Of a stretch of 64,000 nucleotides of DNA, positions 22,345-35,600 are shown in pieces. Under the pieces are notes generated by a model, which was not told the DNA's origin, searched no databases, and saw only the letters and a list, made by a program, of their open reading frames with translations. This stretch comes from Lytechinus pictus. Its lineage: Eukaryota; Echinodermata; Echinoidea; Temnopleuroida; Toxopneustidae. The position numbers and the translations under genes were made by a program. The DNA lies in assembly GCF_037042905.1 (NCBI RefSeq), contig NC_087245.1, positions 30,320,001-30,384,000 of the forward strand. The letters run 5' to 3'. Position 1 is the stretch's first letter, and every line of letters starts with the position of its first letter.

Positions 22345-24857
22345 CTTGAATGAGACCATCGTATCTCTTCTCGTTTTTCTCCTTCTCCTTCTCTCGTCTT
22401 CCAGACCACTTCTCGGCGTTCTTCTCGAGAGGAACCCACTTACAATGTTAGTGAACATAGCAACGTTGACCAGCAACGTCAAGCCAACGGGTACCCCGAA
22501 GGCTAAAAGGTTCGCAAGACCTCCGGTGATCCAACAGCTCGCTATGGTCCCGTACTGGAAATCTGCATTGCTCCAGAAATCAACCGCGACACTAACTAGA
22601 ACAACAACGAGAGGTGCTCCCCAGCCATAGGCGCAGTACAAAAGGAATGTCTTGTAGATCTTGGAGCCCATCACGAAACGCTTCCGCATGGAGCCTGCTC
22701 TTGTTCCGAGGCTCTGTGACAGGTGAAAGGCAAGAACATTGGTCCAGGTGAAGGCACTGAGCCAAGCGTAGTGCAGAATGATGGCTATCACGGTACAGAT
22801 GGTATCGTTCTGTGTCTCACCAACCCCGAAGAGGAACAACCCTTGACCTACGAAAAGAGCGACAATGAGAGACATAACGGTCTTACCAGGAAGGTTCCGC
22901 ATGGAGGGAAACACTAAGTAGGTGGTGAAAGTAATGAGCATGCTTATCAAGGAAAGCCCTAATCCGAAGCAACTGACAAGGATCTCTGCAGAAGAAAAAC
23001 TGAAGATAGGTATCCTTTCTTCGGATATGGACGCCGAAGTATTCCCCAGGACACCGTGGCACACCAAGACTGTTCCATTTGCTGTAATCTCATATTGATT
23101 AGCTTTGATGATTTTCTCCGTCGGCAGGTATTTAAGCCGTTCCCGGCCGTTCTTTACAGGAACTACTATGAAGTCACTATAAGGGGCCGAGTCTACTGGA
23201 CAAGGTACATGATCCAACGCTAAACGGTTGCAGGCCATAACTCTTTGCCTCGTATGTACCTGGGTACCTGTTTCCGTGAAACTCGTTACATATATAAGAT
23301 TCTGAAGAATCTTTGCCTGGTAGTTAACGTTAAGATTTGTTGGAACACTCGTCTGGTTTTCAGTGACATTGAATTCTACTGATCGGGAAGAGTTCATGGT
23401 GACGTCTCGACATTTTCCTGCCCCGATGAGGTCACGATGAAGAGACAAGCACCCTTGTTGGAAATCTACGTTTAAAGTTTGGCATGGTAATGACTGGATT
23501 TCCAGTTGAGATTTGAAGATATTGATAAGACCCAATAAAGATGTCGACACCCTTGGGTCGCTGCTGTTCGTGGTAGTGATTGACATATTAGCTATCTTGT
23601 AAATATTGTCAACGGAACATTCCCCAACAAGATCATTCAAAGTGAAGGATAAGCGCACTCTCTGGACCTCTGAAACACATGTCAACCACCAGTCTATCAT
23701 ATCAGAGCACTCGTTAGATCTGAAGTCAAACTTGTTGGATATCTGAGTTTCGATACGAACACTCTTTGTATTCCTGAATGGTCCACATGATGTTGGAATC
23801 GTCGAAGGGATCTTGATACAGTCACCAAATGGGGTAAGATATCCCTTTGCGCAATTGACTACACGGCATTTCTCAAGAAAGATGTCAAAGATTTGATCCT
23901 GATTGGGACAAGGTGGGAATCCCAGCGATCTCTCTCCCTCGTGATTTATAACGTAATAGTCACCCTTTGAGAAGTCGGCTACTATCCTCAGTGAGTAAAA
24001 TCTGATTTGAGGTGGGTCATACCGCACAATGTTGCATCGCACCTCGACACCTAGGTTACACTGAGCGCAGTACTTGTTCCTGTAGTAGATTCCATTTGCT
24101 GCTATTACAGACTGATATCTCCGACACAAAGTCCTAATCCGCTGGTCAAAGAAACTACTCGGACAATTAGAAACAAGATTTGGAAAGCACCGGCGGAGGG
24201 GTTTTGCTTTGGCTGGCTCAGTCACAGTTACATCGCAGTATTTTGTTGCAAGTGACACCCATTTTGTAAACGTACCCGAAGTCCCTATTTCGGAGTTTAC
24301 TGTCCATAACCCAGTACTGTTAAATGATGAATTGCATTTGGAAAACTCAACGTTCCAGGATTTAATATTCTGTATGCTCAAGCCATTACAGAGAGCGCAA
24401 AACATATTCTTATACGTGAGTCCTTGATGGTGGTATACAGGTGTATTTAATATGATGTCGCGGTTTTCATCTTCACACATCTTGCGATAGTTCCTATCAA
24501 TGTCTGAAGACATCTTTGTAGGACAAGATGCAATAATGTAATATCCATATTGCAGCTTTTCGACTGGCCTTCCGGCACTGATGATCTGCCACTCCTTTTT
24601 GTCGACGAAGTTCTGCACCCTGACGCAGCTGTATGTAGCATTTGTGCTTGTTATTGAGGGTGCTTGTGAGTGGATAGCACTAACGTGAGTCCTGTAGCGA
24701 CTGCACTGGGTGTGGTCTTTGCAGCAATCGTTGAAGAATGGACAATCTTGGTCACAGAAGCAGAGTGGAGGGCGCCCGCTATTTCCTTCTGTCCAGGGAC
24801 ATTGGCCACTGCAAGTCTGTTCTGGCGTGCATGTCCCACCGATGTTAGCTGGAAAAC
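22345..24857 (-). CDS. Methuselah-like GPCR with somatomedin-B domain, main exon
   Basis: This large exon encodes 837 residues of a cell-surface receptor. Near its start (residues about 9-51) is a somatomedin-B fold: CSGQC, LCFCDQDC and FNDCCKDHTQC give the required cysteine pattern plus one extra Cys. A long Cys-rich extracellular region with many N-glycosylation sites follows (about 50-615). TM1-TM5 of a secretin/Methuselah-type 7TM domain come next, with MRNLPGKTVMSL at TM2, LHYAWLSAFTWTNVLAF at TM3 and ASCWITGG before TM5, ending in a basic third loop (ERRRRRKTRR). No canonical GPS cleavage motif (HLTxF) is present; the sequence ANGTVLVCHGV precedes TM1 as in Methuselah-like receptors. 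The acceptor is cactatgcag|GTTTTCC (phase 1) and the donor TTCAAG|GTCCGT. The signal-peptide exon upstream was not found. The ligand is unknown. Confidence 0.9.
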
Positions 24858-25888
24858 CTGCATAGTGGAGATATAAACCGAGAATGTCAGAATGAGACCT
24901 CTGAAGTGTGTACATGCAAGGAAAGATGGAAGTCACGAAATATATTTGGTATGAGTGAAAGTATGTCTGAAATGGGAATTTTGTAAAATTATAAAATTCT
25001 TTCTAGCAGACGCGGACATATTGGTAAATTTGTCACTTGGTGACCGAGTATCTATTCGATTAAAAATGAAAGATCTAACTACCCTATTGTAAAATATCAT
25101 ACCTCTTTGGCAGATACAACAGGCATGACAGGGATTGAATCTCTGTCCAGATATTGTCATTTTAGCTTTTCACCATTTAATTCAGAAAAATGGCATTGGT
25201 TATGCATAGGAATTAATGTGACAAATTGAATACTATCCCTTTAACTTTATACCACACTGATACAGTCGAGTATCATTTTTAAGACAGGTCTTTCTATGAA
25301 CGAAATATACATATCTTCCTTATCATGCTTATTAATATCTTAAGATTCCATATGCATGTATTATGGAATTGTTGAAAGTAACAAAAGATCACGACGACGT
25401 TCATTAAAAGCCAGGAGTGTGGCTATTATTGTATTTTACCAATATGAGTAAAATTCCCGCTCCTAGCTTCTCACAGGTGTGTTGTTTAATTATTGCAGTA
25501 ATTTGCAGTCTCTCTTTCCTCCAATGGTATCAAATTTTGGAATAAATAACATAATTCAATCCAGGAAAGTGCTACACTATCTACAGTAGGTAAAAAAAAC
25601 TCCTTAAAACAAACTACTTAATGAAATATAGGATCTTGCTCTGTGTGTGTGAGGAGGTGTGCGTCGGTTGCGTGTGTGAGGGTGTGTGTGTGCGGTATGT
25701 TTGTATGGGTCCCTGCATGCATAATTGCTTCTTGAATATGTACGTATTTCATTATCTACTACTTGTTTCTATTTCAATTACAAAAATTGTCTTTGTAATT
25801 ATTTTGTTATGTATTTAATGTAACGGGCCATTTTTTTTTTTACAAGTTTCGGCTTCTCTGTTGGTCCTAACCATTTGACTATAGGCCT
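24858..25888 (-). other. start of the receptor's upstream intron; no exon found
   Basis: The main exon needs a preceding exon contributing one base and probably a signal peptide. No open frame with a convincing hydrophobic N-terminus and a phase-1 donor was recognised here or further to the right. An in-frame Met at 24936 exists but would give no signal sequence, so I did not use it as the start. A GT-rich stretch lies at 25640-25710. Confidence 0.4.
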
Positions 25889-27543
25889 ATATAAACCCCT
25901 CAAAAAAAGTTTGGAAATCTGTGTTTGGCCATTAATTTCTCCCAACTCCCAAGTTTACACAATGCACATTTTACATCATTCAAAAGATCATTCAATTCTC
26001 TTTAAAATGATACTATACTTGTTATGATCATGCCATCACAAAAAGAGCAGGATTCAAAAGTGTTGGATGAGGTCTGAATTGAAAAGCTGCAAAACGAGCA
26101 AAAAAGGTTTGGGAATCTGAGTTTGGCCATTAATTTCTCCCAACTCCCAATTTTACACAATACACATTTTACATCATTCAAATGATCATTTAATTCTCTT
26201 TAAAATGATATCATGCTTGTTATGATCATGCCATCACGAAAAGAGCAGGATTCAAAAGTGTTGGATGGGGTCTGAATTGAAAAGCTGCAAAACGAGCAGA
26301 AATAGTCATGAAGGGTCAATACAGAACATGATTCTTTTGTCTGTGTCAATAGAGATGAAAATCCATTCAAATCAAGCCCCTGCTTCTGTAGCGATGGTTC
26401 TGTGAGATAACATGGTTTGAGTCGTGGTTTGATATACCCATACATGTTTGTTTGTTTGTTATGTGTTTGCCTGTGCAGAGGTGTGTTTGATTCCATATTA
26501 ATGTTGATGTTAAGGTGCATGAAAATAATTAAAAGAAACCGCTGAGAAACTCACACATCACCACTGAAAAAAGAACAGTGACTTTCAATATTGTGTCATT
26601 TTGCAACTTCTGAATTTTGACCTTGCCCCACATTTCAAGGCACTGCACCTCCATATGAACGATAATCACATCATGTAGGGTATCATTTTAAAGAAAACTA
26701 AATGATCTATTCATTGATATTAATTACACATTGATATTTACTAAACCCATGAGGAATTATCGATCAAAGTCAAAAGAAACCGCTGAGAAACTCACTCATC
26801 ACCACGGAAAAAAGAAAAGTGACTTTCAATATTGTGTCATCTTGCAGCTTTTGAATTTTGACCTTGCCCCACATTTCAAGGCACTGCACCTCCATATGAA
26901 CGATAATCACATCATGTAGGGTATCATTTTAAAGAAAACTAAATGATCTATTCATTGATATTAATTACACATTGATATTTACTAAACCCATGAGGAATTA
27001 TCGATCAAAGTCAAAAGAAACCGCTGAGAAACTCACTCATCACCACGGAAAAAAGAAAAGTGACTTTCAATATTGTGTCATCTTGCAGCTTTTGAATTTT
27101 GACCTTGCCCCACATTTCAAGGCACTGCACCTCCATGTGAACCATAATCATATCATGTAGGGCATCATTTTAAAGAAAATTAAATGATCTATTCATTGAT
27201 ATTAATTACACATTGATATTTACTAAACCCATGAGGAATTATCGATCAAAGTCAAAAGAAACCGCTGAGAAACTTACTCATCACCACGGAAAAAAGAACA
27301 GTGACTTTCAATATTGTGTCATCTTGCAGCTTTTGAATTTTGACCTTGTCCCACATTTCAAGGCACTGCACCTCCATGTGAACCATAATCATATCATGTA
27401 GGGCATCATTTTAAAGAGAATTAAATGTTCTATTCATTGATATCAATTACACATTGATATCAATTACACATTGATATTAACAAAAACCGAGGAGGAATTA
27501 TCGATCAAAGTCAGATTTCCAAACTTTTTTGAGGAGTTTATAT
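25889..27543. mobile_element. 1.65 kb TIR element with a tandem array inside each end
   Basis: The left end ataaacccctcaaaaaaagt with tttggaaatctg is mirrored at the right by cagatttccaaactt with ttttgaggagtttat, about 30 bp of inverted repeat. TATA/TA lies at both boundaries, compatible with a Tc1/mariner-type TA duplication though not decisive. The left part holds two copies of a 198 bp unit (from about 25923 and 26121). The right part holds a separate 241 bp array. No transposase was seen, so it must be non-autonomous. Confidence 0.75.
26530..27500. repeat. four tandem copies of a 241 bp unit
   Basis: Units begin near aaagaaaccgctgagaaact at about 26533, 26774, 27015 and 27256. The second and third are almost identical and the first and last are more diverged. 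The three identical-looking 62-codon frames here (period 241) are shadows of the repeat and not genes. Confidence 0.9.
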
Positions 27544-29829
27544 GCCCTTTAATTGATTTATATTTTTCATATTGGTTTGATAATTCAATTTGTACTTGAA
27601 TACCGGCTGCTGCCGAGTTCTTTGAATAAATCGAAATATTTTAGAATAGCAATGGGAATCTACTTCACTAACTCGTGTACACGAGGGTCGAGTATGGGAG
27701 AGCTCGTACTGTTGAAGCTAGATGAGAAAAAGCTGGCAGAGCTCTAAAAAGAGGGGTACATAAAGATCTTTTTCCTACTAAGATGCACGTGTTTTCCACA
27801 GGTAATTATCTGATACCCTGGGACGTCGAATGGTTTTCACCAACGAGAAATGACAAGTCAACATTTTTCTCTCTCCTTGCCGAAGACAGACTTCCTTTCT
27901 TGATCACCAGAAACTTTCCGTACACCTTACTCTCTAGCCCCAGATCACCGAAATAACGTGGTACATGAAATGACCTTTCCGCATGTATACAGTATTGTAT
28001 TCTGTTCAAAATCCGTAAAAAATTCCTATAACCGAAAGAAAATGGAGTTATTACAAATGAAACGAAAAGGCAAATGATGAAATTCTAAATGCTTTCGCAG
28101 CGCTATGTAAGAATATATAATTAACAGGTTAAACGGTATATGTTAGCATGAAGTCTCCTATTTTGTTTTCATTCTATTTCTTTATTGTTTCTTTTAATAT
28201 TTAGCGAGTATGTATTAACAAAATAGGGTGCAGATTAATTTACTATAAACACGATGTGAAATGTGAAAGATAAGTCCACTGCTCTCTTGTTTTACCATTT
28301 GTAGGTAGGACTGTGTTGATAATGAATGGTCTCACTCATGATCCACGCAGGTGACAACTTAACATAAAAGGTAAGCTCTAAAAACAATGCTTTATCTTCA
28401 CTTGATAAAATTAATTATTAGATTCTTGTCGAAATTAAGATATGACTTTTTTTTGACAAGATGTCTCATATTGACAAACAACTATGAACTATCATTGGAT
28501 ATTCTATTAGATGCCAATGTATTAGGTTTCTAGTCAATTTAGAGTTGTAGAGTGTAGTAATTTGAAAGGGCGTGGGTGCCATTCTGTTCTTATCCGCATC
28601 GACTCTGCTTTCTTTATTGAGCAGGCCTTGAACAAGTTTTCAGTTTCCGCCATTCAAAATGGAGCACTCTTTTTAGCCAAGCGAGTTACAGGTGGGTTAA
28701 CCCTTTATCCAATTTCAAACACCAAATCACAAAACGACCACACCAAATGGTTGCTCTAAGTAAATATTATGAAAAATCTGTTTTAGGGAAAGAAATGATA
28801 CGTGAATTTAGATAAATAAATAGATAAATAAATAATTAATAAATACAAAAAGAATGAATGAACAAATTATTAGATAAACGAAAAATCACATAAGAATATC
28901 AAATAAAAATCGAAAGCCATGCAAACATACAGATTGACAAAACTAATGAAATTCAATCATTTTATAAAATTCAAATTATTAGATTTCATGTAGAAAATAA
29001 GCAACTTGTGAATTTATTCAAAGATGCAACTCAAAGGAAGAAATCTGCTTAAGAATTGATTTTTACTTATCAAGGAAACTCGGCAAATATGACGAATCGT
29101 CACATAAATAACATACTGATACACCCTCAGGATCTATGTGTCATGTCGCTTGTTTATCAATACAGTACTTACATTCTAATTCATCATGGGAAATGCACAG
29201 CCCCTTTCAAGGGCATTTATTCAGAGGCATGGAGAATATGAACATGATCATTTGCCAAAGTTTGATGTTTAGAGATACATGCAAGCTTATTGTCGATTAG
29301 GCATTAGTTTGGGGGAGAGTTAACTTTGCTCTATGTACGCCTCGAATGAACGGAGTTAGAACCGTCAAATTAATGCGATTACGGAAAGGGTTTCCTTCGC
29401 ACAATTTTTTTTAATTATCATCATGATTGTTATTCAATTACTGCTTGTCGATTTCATCATTATCATTATGCATTATATTTGTTTCATTCGAAAATTTCAA
29501 TCATAAATTTCAGATCTATAGAGACCGCCTTAATGCGTATCCCAATTCATGATATGATAAGAAGAAAAAAAGTATTAAACTAAATCATATTTAAATGAAG
29601 GATTGCATTTATGAGGCGTTACTATCATATTTGGTGATATTATAACTTGGAAGATATCGTCACCAAAAAAAAACATGCAAATAATCAATCAAGGCCAAAC
29701 AAACATAATAATCATATCACATGTATCTCCCTTATCATCCCGTAACCTCCCAGGCACCGCTAATGGATGTTGCCAACCTGATTATTAAGGTAGATTTCCC
29801 TGCATGTCACTGATTTTTGGACCTATAGC
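27544..29829. other. non-coding interval
   Basis: No gene supported. It contains (AAAT)n-like simple sequence at 28813-28850 and scattered short open frames without recognisable domains. The missing 5' exon of the minus-strand receptor could lie here or beyond, but I could not identify it. Confidence 0.4.
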
Positions 29830-30031
29830 CAGTGGCGTACCTAGGATTTTCCACAGGGGGGGGGGGGCAAATTCGTCCGCCAAAAAATTTGACAAGCAAA
29901 AAAAAAAAAAAAAAAAAAGGTCTTCAAGACTCGTCAGGGGGGCAGGGATATGTCCCTTGCATGGGTTGTGACTCGTCAGGGGGGACAGTCTGCCCCCTCT
30001 GCCCCCCCCCCCCCCCGTAGGTACGCTAGTG
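29830..30031. mobile_element. 202 bp hAT-like MITE with 8 bp target duplication
   Basis: The left terminus is CAGTGGCGTACCTAGG and the right terminus, read inward, CACTAGCGTACCTAC. Flanking octamers are cctatagc (29822-29829) and cctttagc (30032-30039), seven of eight matching. The interior is G-run, A-run and C-run rich. Termini of the CAGTGGCG type with 8 bp duplications are characteristic of hAT elements (Tip100/Zaphod-like group; inference). Confidence 0.75.
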
Positions 30032-32462
30032 CCTTTAGCCCTTGTTGATGACGGCCCCATTATAATGTGAGTAATACCATTAGAAAACAAATATCGGACA
30101 TTGCTCGATGTAGTTAGTGTGAAAACATTTGCAACCGATGATGCTAATTCCCACCGGACTCGAATTATTAGTTACACAACCAGGTCAAAACGAAAAAAAG
30201 AAATCGATTTATATTTAGCTCTGTTGATGAGCCATTATCTCACTCATGGACTTGAAATCAAGATTGTAGAAAGTAAAAAAATAAAAACATAAAGGAAAAT
30301 GGAGATCGTCACTTATTGCCTCCGTTAATGAGGAAATTCTTGTGAGGGAAACCTACGAAGCAATCAGATTGGAAATCTACTCTGTGGTTAAATAAACAAT
30401 AAGGTCAATTGTTATTGTTTATCGTTACAATACAAAATGAAAGTGATGAAAATATAATCACAAAGTAATTCAGAATATTTGTTTTCATTATAATTTATCA
30501 AGTCTGTAAGGATTCAATGTCTCTGATAGGTTTGAAGTGATTTGCATGTTTATCAGTTTGTATTTAAAAAATACTTTTGACATCGACATCTTTTGATATC
30601 TTAGCGTCTGATCGGAAATTAAATTAAAAACTTGATGAAATTAAAGTTCTATTCTCACACCAAATCTAATTTCACTTTTTTTATTTACTCAGACCTAATT
30701 ACACTATGATGAATGTTTGTCAATCCATATGAAACATTTTAGTTCTTTAAACATTGATGCTAAACATGGAATGAACGATTTTTTTAGAACTCTGCATGTC
30801 CATTCAATTCTGGAATATAACTAAAAGTAATGCTACTTAAACTGTTTTATACATGTACCTTTGATTTACTCAATCAATTTAATAAATGAAAAATGGTTAA
30901 TCCATTTTCTATTCATTAAATAATTTCATTTTTTCATTAACTTGTCATGTTAACTACTCATCGATGTTTGTTAATTGTTTGTTTGTTAGTTTATCACGTC
31001 CATGCATTTGTGTATTCATTTATCAAATTGTTTTATTTGAACATATCTATATAAAATTCATTCATGTTTAAGTACTAAATCCTACAGTTTCTTGAATCTA
31101 ACTTAAATTTTCGAAGAAAAAAGTTGGCATTGCATATAATCACAACTTCATCACGAGCTAATTTATCTGCCAACACTCACCTTTCACGTTAACGAAAATA
31201 GATACAAATCTTGGCAAATTATGGCCAATTTTTAATTGATAATTTACCCTATTTGACTTTGAATGACGACGATATAGTATTGTCTTGATAAATTGCCATA
31301 AAAAAGAGGCCTTATGAACGCTCCAATTATTTCAATAGCAGAATTATTCGATAATTGATTTGTTATCTTAAATCTAATACCATATCTGACGGATGAAGGA
31401 TTCATAAAAATTGGCAATTTACAAGCACTGTAAAATAAAATTGCAAAAAGTAAACAGCAACTTATGTTAATGCAGGTGGAGGAAGTACCTAAATTTCCCT
31501 CGCTATATCGAACTGAAAAAAACAACAACATTCATTTACAAAAATAAACATATCGACCATTTCAACACTGGTTTTAACCTTTTCTTATCTCCAAATTAGA
31601 AAAACGATTTCTTATGGCCTCTCATTACTTTTAAGTATGGCCTTTGAAATAAATCACTGTAGCGTTTTGAATGTGTGTGTGGGCGGGGGGATGCGTGCGA
31701 GGGTGTATGCGGGTGTGTGTTCATTGGTTGTAAGCGTAAAGATCATTCATATTATTCATATCAAAACTATACTTGAAGATCATGTTCCATTTCAGGCTCA
31801 GATATAATTCGATTATTCATTTCCCCAGATTTTGGATGTGGTTAGTTTTGAAATGGTTGGTAGCTATAAGAGCAAAGAAAATTTACTGGTAAAATGTTTG
31901 CGTTGCTGTTTGGTTTGGGATGTGCAATTTTCTTACGTTTTCTCCGTCTCATATACATTTGAAAGTTACTATAAGTATAACCATGAAGCCCACCCCCCTC
32001 CCCACCACTTTAATTGGTAAAAAAAAACATACACGTCTCCAAAAGACTGCAGACTGCAAAATTACCTGGCAATGACCATTTCATCATTTTTTTTCTTCAA
32101 TTTTCTGTGAATGTTTATGGATTATTTTTTTAATCACGGATAATGAAAATGTAAGAAATAGGCTTACACTGTATGAATTATTCTTTAAAAGATGGTAAAG
32201 AAGTCGCATTGAGGTTTTTAATGCAGTAAAAAGGACAGCCTATATATTTTACTTGATGATAAAATGATAAATGATAAATCCATAATTTATTGTTCGAAAT
32301 AGACATGAAATGAAATACTCCGAAAATTTGCTTTGCCCAATTGATCGTGGGCCCGGCAGCCACTGTGCAGCGCCAGATCGACGAGGCTCTATCCCTTTAG
32401 ACCTACATTAAAACATTTCTCTCTACATTATTAGACCATAACATTTTTGCCATAATTCTAAT
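30032..32462. other. AT-rich non-coding interval
   Basis: No gene or convincing element. A GT/GC-rich simple stretch lies at 31671-31721. The small open frames have no recognisable domain. Confidence 0.4.
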
Positions 32463-32661
32463 CAGTGGCAGCCACCGGGATCTTTAAAGGGGGGGGGCGA
32501 GTGGTGGGCGAATGAAAATGTTGGGGAGGGGGGGGGGGGCAAAGGCAGATTATCTACAATTTTTCTTCATTTGTCAAAACTTCCTGGAGCAGATGGGGTT
32601 GGGGCAACGGTTCCAATGGGGGGAGCAAATGCCTACCCATATGCCTTTGGCGACGCCACTG
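32463..32661. mobile_element. 199 bp hAT-like MITE, G-rich
   Basis: The left terminus CAGTGGCAGCCACCGGG and the right terminus (reading inward CAGTGGCGTCGCCAAAGG) match the family ends. Two long G-runs lie inside. The flanking octamers (attctaat, ttcctacg) do not match convincingly, so the insertion is old or the ends are imprecise. Confidence 0.5.
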
Positions 32662-35600
32662 TTCCTACGATTTACAATATTTCGCCTTAATCCTAAAATC
32701 TTCTGACTGAACTTTAATTCATTACGAGGTTATCACAGTTCAAGTTCGTTGTTTCTTTAATAGAGGCTGTTATCGGACAGTCACAACGACGAGACCGACC
32801 GATGATATGCCCTAGGAAATGATGAATTAAATTTGGTCGGTCTGGAGAACATTTTATTCGTTGTGACGGGGGCATTATAGTGGCGGGAGGCATATGACGT
32901 TCAGCATGAAGACGAGATTCGAGTCTGGATAATGACAGATATGTATATGTAGAACGGCAGCTGAGCAAGCCGAATGAATGTCTAATTGGTGCGAATGGTT
33001 ATCAGTTGGTGCAGAAGCTACTCTTTTTCAGAAGTTTTCAAGCATTTCAGTCTCCAGTCAAAGAGGCAGTTACTAATCCCAAAATGCTTTTAACTGTGTA
33101 TCTTTGATAATTCATGTTCTCTTGTGACTTTGTTGAAAGGAAAGTTTCCTAACTTAATACCAACTATGTAATCCATGGTGTTATCAAGTCTGTATTACAT
33201 GGTTCATGTCTTCATCAAGTGACTATTTCATAAAGAGATTTATGGAAATTTTGCCATTATGATCTAAATATGCGTCTGATTATACAGATTGGCCAAAGTT
33301 TGGAACCTACAAAGGACCAAAGCAAGGCGGAAGAGGGACTGTTTCACAAGGAACGTTAGAGTATGAAAGTAAATAAAGCTTGAGCCATGTTTCTTAAAAT
33401 AATCTCTATAAGGAATTTTCTAAGAAAATTACAGAATGTTTCTAACGTAAATATCATTCTTTTCTATTTGGGGACCAACTATTATAAATACCCATTGTTT
33501 TTATCATTTCATATATTACTCAAGGTATGCATCAATCCTGCTTATTTAGAAATAATGCAGCTTGAATTGTCAAATTTTGTGGCATATTTGAACCGTGTTT
33601 TTTAAACTAAAATATAAATGCTTTCAATAATTAACACTGTGAAATCATACAAGAAGTGCATATCTGTCTCCATTTTTGCCCTCGAAACTATGAAGTTGCA
33701 AGTCAGAATTCTTGCACTTTATGCTACATTAAATTGGACCTTCAACCGTTGTTTAATTTGCTAAAGACAATTATTGCTTAATCGAAAAAAGTCTGTATTC
33801 AGGTTTTGATGATGAGTTAACAAGTAATTAACCTTGTTAAGTTATGAAGATGGTAATAGCAGGGTATGGAGTTTACACACTTAACTCCTCAGAGATTACT
33901 CGCTACCATGGAAACGTAGAATTAAACTGGTTAACGAGTACTAGACTAATCAGAGCACGCGCGCATGAAATTTAATGGGATTTCGTAAAGCTTATAGCGG
34001 GCTTGGCGAAGCTAGGGGTCTATTTATTCCAAATAGTAACATGATATTAAAGAGAAATAGACGAAAGTTTAAGATAGGAAAAACACAATAATTATTTAGG
34101 AGTGTACAGTATTGTACATGTATAGTCTTAATAGAGAGTACTCTCTCGAAGGCATGTATGAGTTTTTCCACTGTGTGTTTCATTAATCCTACAATCAATA
34201 TACGTAAGTAGTATTATGCATGATAGAGCAAGTAGATAAAATTTGCATAAAATACATGGAGAAAAGGCATAATGAAACTTAAACTTGCGTAAATTTGCCT
34301 GCTTATAGGAATTAAATCTCGGTAAGTATGCATGTTTACGCAATTTTCTATTGTATGGAATAATGCAAATGAAATGACGTTTCAGTGTGGATCTGAAATT
34401 GAAAGTGTTTTTGTTTGCATTACATTCCGTATTGTGATCCCTTTTAGTTATTCATTTGCCTTTCCTACTAACCGGGCTATTATTTTCTTATATAGTGTTA
34501 AATGGTGAGAAAGAGAGCCATCATCATATGACTTGGCCAAAGGCCTATTGAGTTTGACATATTTTTAAAAACAATATCGTTGCCCCAGATCATAAAATTG
34601 CAACAACCACACCTATATTTGTTCATGATATTCATCATTCAACCCCCTCCCCCCCCCCCCCATTTCCACAGTACAGGACAGCCGCTTTAACGGTTGAATG
34701 GCTAAAACAATACATCAATGACGCGCTAAAAATAGCTCTTGTATTTCATATTTTGTGGAATAAGGCATGAAGCTTTCGTGTTTGGTTTCAATATAAAAAT
34801 ATATATTTTTAGAAGGGTGTGTGATACAGTCATTGGCCCTACACCTGCCCCAGTTAATTAATACACACCTGTGTTTTAATTAAGTAGGCAGAAAGCGTGA
34901 GTCTTTGTGCTCATCTCGTATGAAAATAATTTTCCATTGGTCTTCTTTGTGAGGTGAAGAGGCCTGTAGCGTATTTTTACATCAAAATTATATCTTATCA
35001 TGAAATATGACAATATAACATAACCTCATTACACCTTTACACACATTCATGTGAAATTGTGAAAATGATATTTAATTTCTCAGGCACTTTGAAGATATAA
35101 ATGGTTTGAAATATATGCATTGATATTTTCAAAGTAGAGTATTGGACACACAACAATGAAGTCACAACTTGGATTCTAAGATATTTATACAAAAAACTGT
35201 ACTTCCTTTAGTAGAAAGATATAATGTATATCATGTGTATAGGGGATAGATACATAAGTCAATTCGTCATAAAAGATAGTGTATTATTTTAGGGATTTTA
35301 ATTTATCGACATTAGTGTAGGCCCACTAGTTTTTTTTTCAATTAAAATTTCTAAATTTCATAAGTAGATTAACAAGTAATAAGTCATCTTTGTTCAGGAA
35401 AATTTTAGTTTGATGAAATTAACTTCGTAGACTGTTCTACAAGAATCTCGCATATACAGGCATCAATTTTACCCCTCCAATATTCAGTATCTGCCGGAGA
35501 GGCACGGGTAATGTTCCAAACTCCATGGCTCATGAGCTCGGGGCTCGGAAATCCATTTAATCAACACTTGGTTAAAAATTCTGGTGCCGCCCTGTCGATA

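Noticed and set aside
22346..24876. Plus-strand open frames opposite the receptor exon
   Set aside because: They are antisense shadows of the receptor coding sequence and carry no domain.
24858..24936. In-frame Met at 24936 as receptor start
   Set aside because: The extension has no signal peptide and contains a good splice acceptor (cactatgcag), so the exon more likely starts at 24857.
26731..27401. Three nearly identical 62-codon open frames at 241 bp intervals
   Set aside because: They are shadows of the tandem repeat inside an inverted-repeat element.
29785..30090. 101-codon open frame rich in Gly, Pro and Phe
   Set aside because: It runs through G-, A- and C-runs of a 202 bp hAT-like MITE and is a composition artefact.
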